This document shows, piece by piece, positions 48,352 to 60,055 of a stretch of DNA of 64,000 nucleotides. The stretch's first letter is position 1, and each line of letters starts with the position of its first letter. The position numbers and the translations under genes are program-made. The notes under the pieces are model-generated. The model was not told where the DNA came from. It ran no database searches and worked only from the letters and a program-made list of their open reading frames with translations. Location of the stretch: assembly GCA_034766995.1 (NCBI GenBank), contig CM068316.1, positions 23,253,090 to 23,317,089 on the forward strand, given 5' to 3'. The DNA is from Acanthacorydalis orientalis (Eukaryota; Arthropoda; Insecta; Megaloptera; Corydalidae).

Positions 48352-48432
<81 letters not shown>
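48350..48432. repeat. (CA)n(TA)n array
   Basis: About 16 bp of CA followed by TA with gtatatgtat interruptions. Confidence 0.95.
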
Positions 48433-48524
48433 AAGTTACGTTGAAATATATCTAATAATGCTTATATAGACATGATGATTTTAAAAAATATGTTTATTGT
48501 TTCATTCAGTTGCATGTACAGGCT

Positions 48525-48598
48525 TCCAATTTAGATGTGTCCGAGCGCAGCAAACCCGGGCGATGGTGAGCAAACCGAGCAGGGGTCAAACCCCTCTA

Positions 48599-48599
<1 letters not shown>
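48525..48599 (+). mobile_element. Helitron-type 3' end
   Basis: A GC-rich tail (gtgtccgagcgcagcaaacc ... gcgatggtgagcaaaccgag) leads to a perfect hairpin AGGGGT-CAA-ACCCCT (48581-48595), then CTAG (48596-48599) and T. Helitrons end in a short GC-rich hairpin followed by CTRR and insert before a T, and insect copies often show this kind of GC-rich tail before a TA-rich flank. The hairpin is closer to CTAG than usual. The 5' end was not found, so this may be a short derivative or fragment. Confidence 0.55.

Positions 48600-48646
<47 letters not shown>
48600..48646. repeat. (TA)n array, about 46 bp
   Basis: TA starting immediately after the Helitron-type CTAG terminus. Confidence 0.95.
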
Positions 48647-48648
<2 letters not shown>

Positions 48649-49401
48649 ACAAGTCAATAATGATTAACTAGTTTTGCTTATGTACTAGTTCAAATTAAAG
48701 AAAATGTTAAACGAAAGTGTTTAATTAGTGGAACTAAACAATAATATTATTGAAGTAAGATGATTTTGAAATAGTCACAAAAAAAAAGAAATAAAATCAT
48801 TCAAGCAAATTAAATGAGAGTTGATAATAAAAGAATCTATGTTTTTTAATGTCTGTTAACTTTTTCATATAGCCATTATCTAAAGACTCGTCGATTATTA
48901 TGAGTGATAAATAACATGTTTCTGTCATTTAGTCGATTTAATAGCTTGTTGGAGTAAAGCCAAATTACATCATTTTTTTCTCATATCAAGATGCATGCGA
49001 AAGAATTATACACGTGTTTTACTCGAGTTGAAAATAATGTTAATAAAGATGTTCATGAAATGGAACACTGATTTTTACCTCTGAAACTTTAGGTTTTGTT
49101 ATTTTATGTTAATATGATACGTCGAGAAGAATTTTTTTTATTATTGTTATTCATAATTCAAAAGTTTTTAAGAAAATATATAAAGAATCAGTAAAATGTA
49201 TTAACATATAGGCTACAAATATGTTGTAATTTTATTTTAATATATATTCAACCTGAAGATTTTCATTGATGCCGGATAAATTCTATACTTTAAATTACAA
49301 ATTCTAGTTTTTTTTTTTAAAAAAAAACTTACATATTAGTTAATACAATTAAATTTTATATTGTGATATATATATATATCACAATAAACATTTATTTTTT
49401 T
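48647..49401. other. Anonymous AT-rich sequence
   Basis: Only a small palindrome tattgtga(ta)ntcacaata at 49361-49387 was noted. Confidence 0.5.
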
Positions 49402-49442
49402 GATACAATTAAATTTTGTATTATATATATATATATATATAT

Positions 49443-52400
49443 CCTCCCCCAAATTCCTACTTCATTGCCTCAAAGTGGCGGGAAGGTGCGAACGGGATTT
49501 CAAGGAGATGTACTGTGATATTCTTTGAATATTGGTAGGTTTAACCATACAGAGAAAACTTAAAAATTATTCCCGGCCAAAATGAAGAGGTACTCGCCAA
49601 TACGCAAGTGGGATCAGCGTGGCGAGTCATGATCCCAAACCTTACATGATGAGTACAAATACAAAACGGCCCTCATTCTCCGGAGGCCTACTTATCCCCT
49701 GCTGTGGCAGTAGCAGGGACCAATGCAAGATGGCAGAGGGTGATAAGAATCCCCGGAGTCTAAACACCGACTGCCCTTCTCTCTATTCTTTCCACAGGTC
49801 ATCTACGCTTAATATCTCTACCTATAATTGCAGGTCACTATCGAACGAAGAAAGACTGGAAGAACTCCAAGAAGAACTGATCAAAATTAAGTGGGACATT
49901 ATAGGACTTAGTGAAGTACGAAGAAAAGGAGAAAAAATGCTGGAACTGAAAAACGGAGATCTACTTTACTATCGTGGATCAGAAAAAGGAAATATAGGAG
50001 GAATCGGATTTATCGTAAATAAGAAACTAAAGGATAACATTGTGGAAATAGAAAGCACATCAAAACGTGCGGCGAGATTGGTAATTCAAATATCGAAGAG
50101 GTATCAAATCCAAATCATGCAAGTCTACGCGCCTACAACAGCTCATAAGGACGAAGAAGTTGAAGATTTTAGCCAAGAAGTAGGAAAACTTAACGACAAG
50201 GGAAACTGTCACTACAAAATTATAATGGGAGATTTTAACGCAAAGATCGGAGAAAGGCAAGAAAACGATAATGTAGTTGGAAAATTTGGCTTTGGAACAA
50301 GGAATGAAAGAGGAAATCGATTAATTGATTTTGCAGAGAGCACAGGTTTATATGTAATGAACTCCTTTTTCCAAGAAAAATATCAAAAAGAAATGGACAT
50401 GGAAAGGTCCCAATAATATCAAAAACGAAATAGACTACATCCTGGTAAATGAAAATTCAATTGTGGAAGATTGTTCCGTATTAAATAGATTTAATGCCGG
50501 GAGCGATCATCGGATGGTAAGAAGCAGAATACGCGTAAATGCGAGACTGGAAAGAAGAAAACTTTTCAGGACTCCGAGGAAGACAATTAATATTCAAACT
50601 CTAGAAGAGAGAAAAGTAGAATTTGAAATAGAATTAAAAAACCGTTTTGATATATTGGAGAACGTAAATGCGAATGTATAAGAAAAAGTGGTTGAAATTA
50701 TCAAAGAGTCAGCACAAGAAATAGGAGGAACCCTTAAAATAAAATCAAATAAGAAAATATCAGAAAAAACTAAATGTCTAATGAAGAAGAGAAGAGAAAT
50801 AAACCTAACAGATAATGTGAAAGACCGAATCGAATATATCGAACTTGGCAAAACAGTGAGGAAGTGTATTAGAGAAGACGTTCGAAAGTACAACAATGAA
50901 CTAATTAAGAAGACTATTGAAGAAAATAAAAGCTACCGAAAAATGAAACAGAGCTTAACGATTGGCAAAGAACATATAACTGCCTTGAAATTGGATGAAG
51001 GGAGCAGAATCTTCAACAAAAATGGAATCATTAAAAGAGTAGAAGAATTCTACACAGACCTGTACAAAAATACATGTAACAAAGAAAACGAGAATAGAAA
51101 ACATACAAACCAAGGTGTCCCACCCGTGCTACCGGAAGAGGTTACATATGCAATAAAGAATATGAAAAATGGAAGAGCAGCCGGAAATGATGGGTTAATA
51201 GCAGAAATTTTCAAGATAGTAGGAGAAAAAACAGAAAAAGTTTTCGCTGATATATTCACTGCTTGTATACAAAAAAGAACTATCCCAGATAAATGGAATG
51301 AAGCCACCGTAATTCTTCTACACAAGAAAGGAGATAAAGAAGATTTGAAAAATTATCGGCCGATTAGTTTACTACCTACGATATATAAGATCTTTACAAA
51401 AATAATTTCGAAACGTCTACAAGTGCAACTAGATTTCGCCCAACCAAGGGAACAAGCAGGATTTAGAACCGGATTTAGTACAATGGATCATATTCAAGTA
51501 GTGAGAGAAGTAATAAGCCGGTCAAATGAATACCAAATACCAGTGTGTCTTGGATTTATAACTACGAGAAGGCTTTCGACTCCATCACCACCCTGTCGGT
51601 AATATCTGCATTGAAGAACCACGGCATAGAGGGCACATATATCGAGCTGCTAGATAACATCTATAAAAAAGCAGCGATGTCGGTGAAGATACATGAAGAA
51701 ACAAGAAAGATAAAAATCGAGAAAGGTGTAAGACAGGGAGCTGCAATTTCTCCGAAATTGTTTACTGCGGCCTTGGAAGAAGTATTCAAATCGCTCGACT
51801 GGGAGGACAAAGGAATCGAGATAAAGGGCGAAAGATTAAGCCATCTCCGGTTTGCCGATGATATAGTTATTTTTGCAAATACCCCGGAGGAGTTGCGAAA
51901 GAGGATAGAAGAACTAAACGATGCCACTCAAAAAATCGGCCTCAACATGAATCATACAAAGACAAAAGTACTGTTCAAGGCGTTTGTATGTCCGAAGAAA
52001 ATTGAAATAAAAGGAACGGAAATAGAAGAAGTTACGAAATATGTCTATCTAGGCCAGCTTATCAACAGAGATGGATCATTCACTGAAGAAGTAAATAGGA
52101 GAATAAAAATGGGATGGAGCTCTTTCGGACGAAACGCCTCGATATTTAAATCGACAATCCCACTCTGTTTAAAGAAAAAAGTATTCGATCAGTGTATACT
52201 ACCAGTTCTTACCTACGGCAGCGAAACATGGGTGCTTAACGCCAAAATAGTTCAAAGACTCCAAACAACACAACGAAGTATGGAACGATGCATGTTGACA
52301 ATAACAAGAAGAGATAGAAAGAGAATAGAATGGATACGAAAACAAACAGGAGTCACAGATATAATAAGAAGAGTAAAGAGTCTGAAATGGAAATGGGCAG

Positions 52401-52640
52401 GACATATCGCAAGAAGAGAAGACATCTGATGGACAAGAGAAATTATTGACTGGGAACCAAGGAATATGAAAAGACCGAGAAAGAGACCAATGAACAGATG
52501 GGATAAGGATATTAAAAACTTTCTTGGAAAACTGTGGAAAAGAGAGGCACTGAATCGTACAAAATGAAAAATCATGGAAGAGGCCTTTATCCAGCAGTGG
52601 ATTAACAGGGGCTGAAGATGATGATGATGATGATGATGAT
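49443..52640 (+). mobile_element. RTE-clade non-LTR retrotransposon, nearly full length
   Basis: It starts after a TA run at cctcccccaaattcctactt, with about 200 bp of GC-richer 5' leader, and ends with a (gat)n/(tga)n tail (52616-52640) instead of poly(A), which is characteristic of RTE elements. It encodes an AP-type endonuclease followed by reverse transcriptase in one ORF. Length about 3.2 kb is full length for the clade. A clear target duplication cannot be separated from the flanking TA. Confidence 0.92.
49646..52615 (+). pseudogene. RTE ORF: AP endonuclease plus reverse transcriptase, five lesions
   Basis: From the ATG at 49646: a short leader, then the endonuclease (LNISTYNCRSLSNEERLEEL, DIIGLSEVRRKGE, YAPTTAHKDEEVEDF, IIMGDFNAKIGERQ, RNERGNRLIDF, after a frame change NAGSDHRMVRSR). 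The reverse transcriptase follows: NGRAAGNDGLIAEIFK, ILLHKKGDKEDLKNYRPISL, EQAGFRTGFSTMDHIQ, YEKAFDS, GVRQGAAISPKLFTAALEEV, LRFADDIVIFAN (catalytic FADD kept), then the C-terminal region LPVLTYGSETWVLN and LKWKWAGHIARRED. Lesions: frameshift near 50395, stop at 50679-50681, one-base loss near 51560 that removes the FxDYEKAFD catalytic Asp codon, and stops at 52427-52429 and 52565-52567. The final stop is at 52613-52615. It copies DNA no longer, but the low number of breaks means it is fairly young. Confidence 0.9.
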
Positions 52641-52681
52641 ATATATATATATATATATATAATACAAAAGTTAATTGTATC

Positions 52682-55575
52682 AAATAATATGTAAGTTTTC
52701 ATAATATCTCATAATCCCTCTCGCAGTTATATTGCCACGTAATTGTTTTATAAAGTCGTACATTCATATAATAATTTTTCAATATCATAATTTTTCGTGA
52801 AGATTTCGCATAACTTCGCATGTCATCCGTTAATAATAATTTAATACAAAATCTTTAAGCATTTTTGTTCATTTTTTAAAATTTTATGGAAATTTTTTTT
52901 ATATACAGATAGATATTGAAAATTCCATTATATTTTCATAAATATGTTAGAGTTGCATAATAATTATTTTACTTGATTGTTTTTTGTACCCATGTTTCTA
53001 TTTTAATTGGTTTCTTTCAGGATATTTTTATATTTCATGACTCCCAATAGATAATCTCTCTTACTTATTTGTTATTGTCGTCTTGAAATATATTGCGTCA
53101 ATTTTCATCTTAAGCTTTTATTCTCATCATTATATCTAAAAATCCTATTTGTTTTTATAATTTAATATTTTATTATTTATCTTATTTTTTATTTAATTAA
53201 TTTTTGTTCATAATCAACAACAAAAATAGTATTGAGAAAATATGTAAAGATTCTACCTAACTTTTTACAATTTTATTTTGTAATATTATCTATATAAAGA
53301 GTTTATTCAGTTCTTGAGAACTATTATTTCTGTTTAAAACTTATTACGACCAATTATCATTATATAAATATTATTTACTGAGTAGTATTAATATTTAATT
53401 TTATTTTCTAATTTTATAATAGTGATTTCATATTTTAGGTAAGAAAATTTATGGTTTTTAGTTACGTATTTTCTATTCCATAGATGTTTGTTTTAAATAA
53501 AGATCATAAATTGGGACTCGAACGTTACCGAAAGATATTATCAATTTTGTTAGATTAAACAAGCTTAATAATTACATGATGTTTATTATAGTTTTTTAAT
53601 TCCTTCTAAAATATGGTATTCTCATACAATAGTCAAACGATGTAGTATTATAAAATATTTTTAAGAGTATAAAAATATATGTTATTGTATGGTGAACAAA
53701 TATTGTGAAAACATTTCTTTTTTTAATAAAATACATTTTTCATTCACAATAAAATAGTTATTTCATAGTTTATACAATTTTCTAAGTTTATGCACTTCAG
53801 TAAATTCTGAAATAGCTGGTAAGTTTTAAAATTTTCAAGATACGATAAAATTTTGTTCACATTATATTTCCTCTTTATTTTTTAGAATAATGCACAGTAT
53901 ATGATTTACATATTCTACTTTTGCTGTCATATTAATGCTACCTTTTACTCTAAATTATATGCCTTTGCATTTTACCACTTTTGTACTTGTAGTTATAACA
54001 ATTTATCGGTAGAAATTTTTGTCAACTTTAGTATTTACAAATACTTCTACTGGATTTAGGACTATAAAATAAATTTATAAAATAATATATTTTGATTAGA
54101 AGTATGTCGCTTATATTTAGAAACTTTAATAAAATCTGAATACTGATTGTTGATGATCAAAAATGACAGTAACGATATAGCAAAAATAATAATGCTCATC
54201 ATGTTTTCTTTTTATTAATTAGTAAGGTCTATGTGGGTTATAAGTAATCGAAGAAAGTGATTAACAAGATTTTGTCACATTAATATATCACCAGAGAAAG
54301 TATTAAATGAAGTTTTAATTTTTAATTTTAAATATCTACATAGAAAATTGTAAAAAAGTGTTCAGATTTTCGAATATACATACATTATTTGATCTTTCTT
54401 AGTTTTTTAGGCAATTTTAATTTCATTGCAGTATTTTAGGGTATGTATATTACATATGTACATATACTACATAATGTTGTTTTTAGCTATTATATTTATT
54501 AAAATAGACATTTATGTATTATTATATTTTGCTTGTAACATTTCGTCATTGGTTTTATGTCAGGAAGGTATTTATGATGTATAGATGTATGTATTTATGA
54601 TGAACGAGGGATGTTTATCCCTCCATTCATATATATTTCGTACTAACAAAGGATCGATAGAGTACATAGCTTGTATGCTGATACAAAATCAACTATTATT
54701 CATAAGCTGCAAGTTGTTCTCTTAATAAAAACATTGTATAAACAAAATTCATGCTGTTTTAATACGAAAATAACCTTAAAAATTTAATCAAATTTGTTAA
54801 GAGTAAACTGTCAAAAATATATGAATTTGTTAACATTACTGCGTAGTAAATATATTTTAATATGATTATTTTTATTTTATATATTTAAAAATATATAATA
54901 GATTCTTGCGTATTATTAAATATTGTAAATATACTAATACATTTTTAAAATTTCTGTTTAAAGAATACTAATTTATCATTTTAATTGCTTTTATGTTGTT
55001 TGCAAAATGAATTGTAAAACACAATAAATATTAGGGGATAGTAATGTGGTATTAATATAAAGAAAATTTAGCACAAGTTAAATATAAAAGGGCTGCAAAT
55101 CAAGTAAAGCAACTCACTTGAAATGGACACACTTAGAAAAATTAATCGTAATGAAGCAAATCAAAAATAATATAGATTTATATTATGATGAAAGAATAGA
55201 AAATTATAAAAACAAAAAAAATATTTAATAAATGAAGACAATTCTTTGTATTCCATTGTGTTCAACTTCTTATAGTATTCTAAAAATCAAAAAATAACAA
55301 AAAAATTTTGCCTAAAAATAAATATCTATACATAAAATAAGTAGTAGATGAAACTTTCACAAATGAATTATTTTTTCACCCTGATAACTACATAAATAAT
55401 CTGTTCAAAATGCTCTATAAATACACATTTAAATGGAAATGGTTTTTTTAGAGCGACAAGATAAAAAAATAAAAATATATATGACTGTGAAATTTTAATA
55501 AAGGAAAGTTAAGAAAAATACATAAATTGATCATAGAGTTCATATTGATTCGTTATATTTTTAATATTTTATGTA
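52682..55575. other. Anonymous AT-rich sequence without arrays
   Basis: Unlike most of the window, this 2.9-kb stretch has no long TA array and no recognisable transposon or gene. Short open frames reflect base composition. Confidence 0.5.
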
Positions 55576-55993
55576 TTAGGTTGGTAGAAAAATAATTGCG
55601 GTTTATGACCTTCAAATTCATATACATTTTTTAATTTGAGTGGATTTAAGTGGTTCAGAGCTGTTGGAAGACCAAATCCAAATTTCATGCAAGTTCTTGA
55701 ATTGTTGTGGGTGGTTCTGATTCAACTAACGAATCGTTTAGTCTACGAGCAGTTTTTGCTGCTTTATTACTTGTTTTGAACTCATACAAAAATGCTCTTA
55801 TATGTTTTTTTTCACCTTTAATTCAATAGCCTAATTTGAAAAAAAATTAATAAAAAAACCAAAGCTGATGTTACCAAAATTCTGGCCGAAAAATGTACTT
55901 TAAAATGATAATAACGATAAAGTGACACTTTCATTGAAAAAAATAAGATTAGAATTTAGAAATCAAAAACCGCAATTATTTTTCTATAAACAT
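55576..55993 (-). mobile_element. MADE1/Hsmar1-like mariner deletion derivative (family C, copy 6)
   Basis: The left end ttaggttggtagaaaaataa is the best-preserved form of the family repeat; the right end ends accgcaattatttttctata. The interior matches the leader and HTH part of copies 1-4 (gtttagtctacgagcagttt, tttgaactcatacaaaaatg, cctttaattcaatagcctaa) with a further internal deletion. It is the shortest copy, at about 418 bp. Confidence 0.85.
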
Positions 55994-56350
55994 GAAAGAA
56001 ATTATATTAATACTGATTCTGTTGTATAATTTCCAGCAAGTTTAAATCTATTGTGAGTAATAATTTAATTTGAAAAATTATATTCATTAACAAATTGACT
56101 TTTTTTTGTTCCATAATGTATAAAATATTTGATCATTTTTTTTAAATAAATCATTATTGATTACACTAGGGAACAATATTAAACTTTTTTGGCACATGAG
56201 GGAAAATAATTGATCCCAATAGAAGTTTTCACGTTGAATTGAAATATGTAAGTAGTTTTTTTCCATCACCCACTGTTTTTTTGTGACATTCAAATTAAAT
56301 GTGGAAGAAATGTATATATTTACATACGTATATGACATTATTTAACTTAC
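55994..56350. other. Anonymous AT-rich sequence
   Basis: Nothing recognised between the family C copy and the broken gene to its right. Confidence 0.5.
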
Positions 56351-57660
56351 CTAAAATGTAAGTGTTGTTGTTTTCCTTTTGTGTTTAGTATCTGGAACAT
56401 CCCTCTTCAGCGACCAACAGTAAGGAGTAAGGGTTTTGGCACTCCACTGTCCCTGGTATCTTTTTTCCATGGAAGAGATGTCTTGTTAGAAACGCTCTCT
56501 GTGTTTATCACTGACGGTACTAAAATTTTCAGAGAAAATATCCAGGTGGGAGTCCAAGAAATGTATTTTGAGGGACATATTACACTCTATATCTTTGTAT
56601 GACTGTAACAGTTCACCCACAATATCACGGTACTTCGGAAATTTACAATTTTCTAAAAAAATTTGAAAAACACTTTTCAATGGCCTCCACGCTGATTTTT
56701 CAACTTGGCTTAACAGATCTTCGAATTTTCCGTTTCTAATCAAAGCTCTTATTTTTGGACCCAAAAAACTCCTTCCTTGATTTTAACATCATTTACACGA
56801 GGAATTTTTTCCTTCAAATAATGAAATGTAGCACCATTTTTATCCATCATCTTAATAAAGTTTTTGAAAATCGCTCACATTATTTGAAGTGGAGGTAGAA
56901 GTATTATGTCAGAGTTGACTAGTGAAGGATATATTTTTCTATCCAGGTATAAGTGATTTACGTTTTGACCATTCTTTCTTGATGTAATGATTTTTTTCGT
57001 CCTTGCTATCCTATTCTCACAAAAAACAACAAAATTTAGTACAGCCAAGCTGCAAATCCATTAACAACGCACCGACTTTTAAATCGCAACATATGATCCA
57101 ACAATACTTGTCATACTGAATTTTTTCTAAGACGATTTTTGTATTTTCATATCTTTCCTTTATGCTAGTTGCATAAGTTAACAGCATAGAAGATATTTGT
57201 TCCCAATGTTCAAAAGGACAGCCTTCAAACTAGTTTTCAAAGAGTCAGTTAACAGTCTCTTCTCTGTTGTTTTATATACATAATCAAGTACATTAATCAC
57301 AGCGCTAATATTGTTAAAATACACTAAATCATTTTCTTCAGAATAGAAATCTTGAAACTCTTCCTGGCAGTTACGAAGGAAACACACTTAATGTCATTCT
57401 GAATAAGATTCGAGCCTTCAACCTAGAATCGAAAAGTTCGACCTGTTTTTTGGACAAATTCAAATCCCGTATAAGGTCATTTATTGGCCTAGAGTTAACA
57501 GTTAAAGTTCATAGGAAGAGATACTTGCTTCAAAAGTAGCATCATCTTGCTTCTTATTTTGAATTTTGGTAGCTGCCTCATGTTCAAATTCATCTTCTAC
57601 AGTTAGAAGTGTTGGAGGATGTGGTACAGGTAAGTCCTCACTATGGTGTACTAGCCTCAT
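56351..57660 (-). pseudogene. Broken gene of an arthropod multicopy family, function unknown
   Basis: Reading leftward with several frame changes: NCQEEFQDFYSEENDLVYFN, LTDSLKTSLKAVLLNIGNKY, YDKYC/CDLK-like remnant, ILLPPLQIM, FHYLKEKIPRVNDVKIKEGV, then a clean block KFEDLLSQVEKSAWRPLKSV, FQIFLENCKFPKYRDIVGEL, LQSYKDIECNMSLKIHFLDS and HLDIFSENFSTVSDKHRERF, stop, QDISSMEKRYQGQWSA, YCWSLKRDVPDTKHKRK and a stop at 56351. I recall the blocks FxxxLKAVLLxNGN, LPPLHIKLG, MSLKxHFLxSHLDxFPENxG and ERFHQDI..MEKRYQG from uncharacterised proteins present in many copies in arthropod genomes. They are probably transposon-encoded, but I cannot name the superfamily. No element ends were found. Confidence 0.6.
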
Positions 57661-58904
57661 GGCAGATGGCAAATTTGGGTACTTAACTCTGTAGTAATCA
57701 TTAATAATATTGTTTTACGTATATTAGTTATCACTGAAAAATACCTAAATTTCCGAAAAAACAAAACATAAAAAATGTCATTGTACAAAAACTGTGAGCG
57801 ATAGGAATAATCTGATTGCATATTTGAATTTAGTGAATAAAGATACGTTAGAAACACAATAAAAATTTCATGTGCCTAAAACTGTGTTCACCAGTGTATT
57901 GTAACATATATATTTTTTATGTCTGTGTATATATATATTATATATATTATTTATATATATATATACATATATATGTATATGTATTATATAATTTATATAT
58001 ATATATATATATATATAATATAATATATATAATATATATGTATATATACATATATACGAGTATGTATGTATCGAAATCGAAATATATCGATTTGTGTACG
58101 TTGTAAATAGTAAGTGAATAAAATTTTGATATGAGTATTTGATGAAAAGCTATCAAATATTAAAAATGACTAGTACTCTAAGCATTATAAAAAAAAATGA
58201 AAATGATTATTTGATATGAGGAAACTAATACAAATGTTCGGTGATTTTAAAATTGAAGATCAAATTAGAGTACTTATCTATTTTTAATATTGTAATTAAT
58301 TCTATATTATTTACGCTTAACTTATTTTGTTTTAAGTACTAAAATAAAAGCAAACTGGATCGTAACTATTTGTACGTCGCTGTAATTTAGTGCCTTTTTG
58401 GTCAAAACGAATGGCTGCATACAGTAGGAAAATTCTAGAATAGTTTAAAAATTAAAATATGTAAAAAACTGTCAGTTATTAAAGTTTTCCTTTTTTAATA
58501 CCTTTTTCCATTATAAAAATTGAAATATGATAAATATTCTTAAAATATGCAAATCTAGAAATGCTTGATCTAGAATTTATAGACTAGCTTTGGGATGTTA
58601 CGGTAATCTGAAACAATAAATAATTTAATTTATTTATCGATTAATATTCATTTAAAATAATCCAAAAACTACTATTAAAATTCTAAATCAACAATTTGAT
58701 TAAACTTTTTTTTGGAAATGTTTATATAGTACTTAAACGTGTATGTTATGATACTTATTATGTTGCAAATATGTATAATGAATCCATCGTCATATTATAG
58801 TTTAAAATCATTATTTCCTTTTTATTATCTTATACACTGTTTTAAAAGTTATATATATATATATATATATAACATACATACATACATATATATGTATATA
58901 TATA
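57661..58904. other. AT-rich sequence with TA arrays
   Basis: Irregular TA array at 57930-58045 and another at 58850-58904 that abuts the next mariner. Nothing else recognised. Confidence 0.5.
57930..58045. repeat. Irregular TA-rich array, about 115 bp
   Basis: TA with phase breaks (tatatatta, ataatata) that give several small palindromes. Confidence 0.9.
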
Positions 58905-60025
58905 TAGAGAGGGGAGAAAGTTCGTAGCGTTTTCCAATAGATGTCATTAATGTAGTTTCCCGCGTAGCTCGATTATATGACATGACTATATGTTTTTTAA
59001 CAGATGACATATCAACGTTTCATTCTTTGCTATTTTTGTGCAATTTTGTGAATTTTTTGTCTGTTAAATTTAAAATTGAAAATGGAAAAATATGAGGTAC
59101 ATTTTCGTTATTTAATGCTGGTTTATTTCCTGATATGAAAAAGTGTTGCAGAGACAGCAAAAAAGATATCTGTGGTTTATGGAGAAGGTGCCGAAGCTGG
59201 CAGTACTATTAGAAGGTGGTTCGCTCGATTCAGAGATGGAAAGTTCAATTTAGAGGATCGAGAGCGTTCCGAGATGCCTTCAGTTATTGATAATGACAAA
59301 ATGCAATATTTATTGAAAGTAATCAACGTTACACGACACAGTACATCGCATAGATTCTGCAAGTCTTCTGAGACATTTGGAGACACTTAGATATGTGAAT
59401 CGCTACGATGTTTGGGTGCGTCATAATTTAACTGAAAAAAATTTAATGGAACAAATTTCTAACAGTGATTCGTTCCTTAAAAGAAACTAAAACGAGACGT
59501 TTCTGAAACAATTAATCATGGATGATGAAAAATAGATCCTCTACAATAATGTAGATCGAAAAAGATCTCAGGGAAATCAAACTGAGTTTATGTTAGCCAT
59601 TCCAAAGGCGGGACTTCATCCGAAGGTGATGTTTCTCTGACGGGATCGTTTTCCACCATGACAACGCTAGAGCCCACGTCTTTTTGCATACCTGGCGGAA
59701 ATTAGTGCAGTTTGGACCTTCTACCTCACCCGCTATACTTATTTGATCTTACACCTTCAGATTACCATTTGTTCCGTTCAGTACAGAATTTCCCTAATGG
59801 AAAAAACTTCACTTCCATGGTAGCCTGCAGAAACCACCTAAATCAATTCATCTCCCAGAAAGATGCTAAGTTCTGGGAGGACATAATTATGAAACTACAT
59901 TGAATATGATGAAAGGTGGTGGATCAAAATGCCAAATATGTATTAGAATAAATATATGTACAAACAAGTAAACAATACCTTTGAATTTTACCTTAAAAAC
60001 GCTACGAACTTTTGTTCCAACTCAG
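58905..60025 (+). mobile_element. Mariner family F (mellifera/Hsmar1-related), internally deleted
   Basis: The left end ...agaaagttcgtagcgtttt and the reversed right end ctgagttggaacaaaagttc followed by gtagcgttttt share aaagttcgtagcgttttt; the outermost bases of the left end have diverged. Length about 1.12 kb. TA arrays abut both ends. The right end is followed by a second, inverted copy of its outermost 12 bp (see 60014-60047). Confidence 0.85.
59082..59920 (+). pseudogene. Mariner transposase (family F), broken
   Basis: ATG at 59082 reads MEKYEVHFRYLMLVYFLI, stop, KSVAETAKKISVVYGEGAEA, STIRRWFARFRDGKFNLEDR and MPSVIDNDKMQYLL (DNA-binding domain). After a frame change comes RYVNRYDVWV..NLTEKN, then MDDEK with TAG where Trp is expected (first Asp kept), YNNVDRKRSQGN, AIPKAGLHP, FHHDNARAHV (second Asp kept), LLPHPLYLFDLTPSDYHLFR (third Asp kept) and NFPNGKNFTSMVACRNHLNQ to WEDIIMKLH and a stop. 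About 30-40 codons between AGLHPKV and the second Asp are missing. Confidence 0.87.
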
Positions 60026-60047
60026 TATATATATATTGAGTTGGAAC
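60014..60047. repeat. Inverted repeat at the mariner right terminus
   Basis: gttccaactcag (end of the mariner) is followed by 10 bp of TA and then ttgagttggaac, which pairs at 11 of 12 positions. The second arm looks like a solo terminal-repeat tip of another copy facing the opposite way. Confidence 0.85.
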
Positions 60048-60049
60048 TA

Positions 60050-60055
60050 AAGTTA

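Larger units (their letters stand above)
44193..48524. other. Anonymous AT-rich sequence
   Basis: TA arrays at 44192-44220, 47606-47660, 48222-48272 and 48350-48432. At 45574-45627 the motif ttctgattggtt(a/g)ac occurs twice about 40 bp apart. A higher-complexity patch at 47340-47590 contains a tandem ctgacgtaactgacgtaa. None could be assigned. Confidence 0.45.
49402..52681. repeat. TA-centred palindrome split by the LINE
   Basis: gatacaattaaattttgtat (49402-49421) followed by TA, and TA followed by the inverted arm ending at 52681 (reversed: gatacaattaacttttgtat), differ at one of 20 positions. The match continues outward with T-rich sequence on both sides. The LINE lies precisely between the two TA runs, so before its arrival this was one hairpin, probably a TA-type MITE or cruciform-prone site. 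Confidence 0.8.

Noticed and set aside
48581..48600. tRNA T-arm (ggggtcaaacccc resembles a T-arm hairpin)
   Set aside because: No acceptor stem, anticodon arm or A box upstream in the right spacing; the CTAG-T terminus fits a Helitron end better.
49582..49646. Separate small ORF1 upstream of the RTE ORF
   Set aside because: The ATG at 49582 runs into a stop after about 15 codons; the leader is best read as 5' UTR, with the main ORF from 49646.
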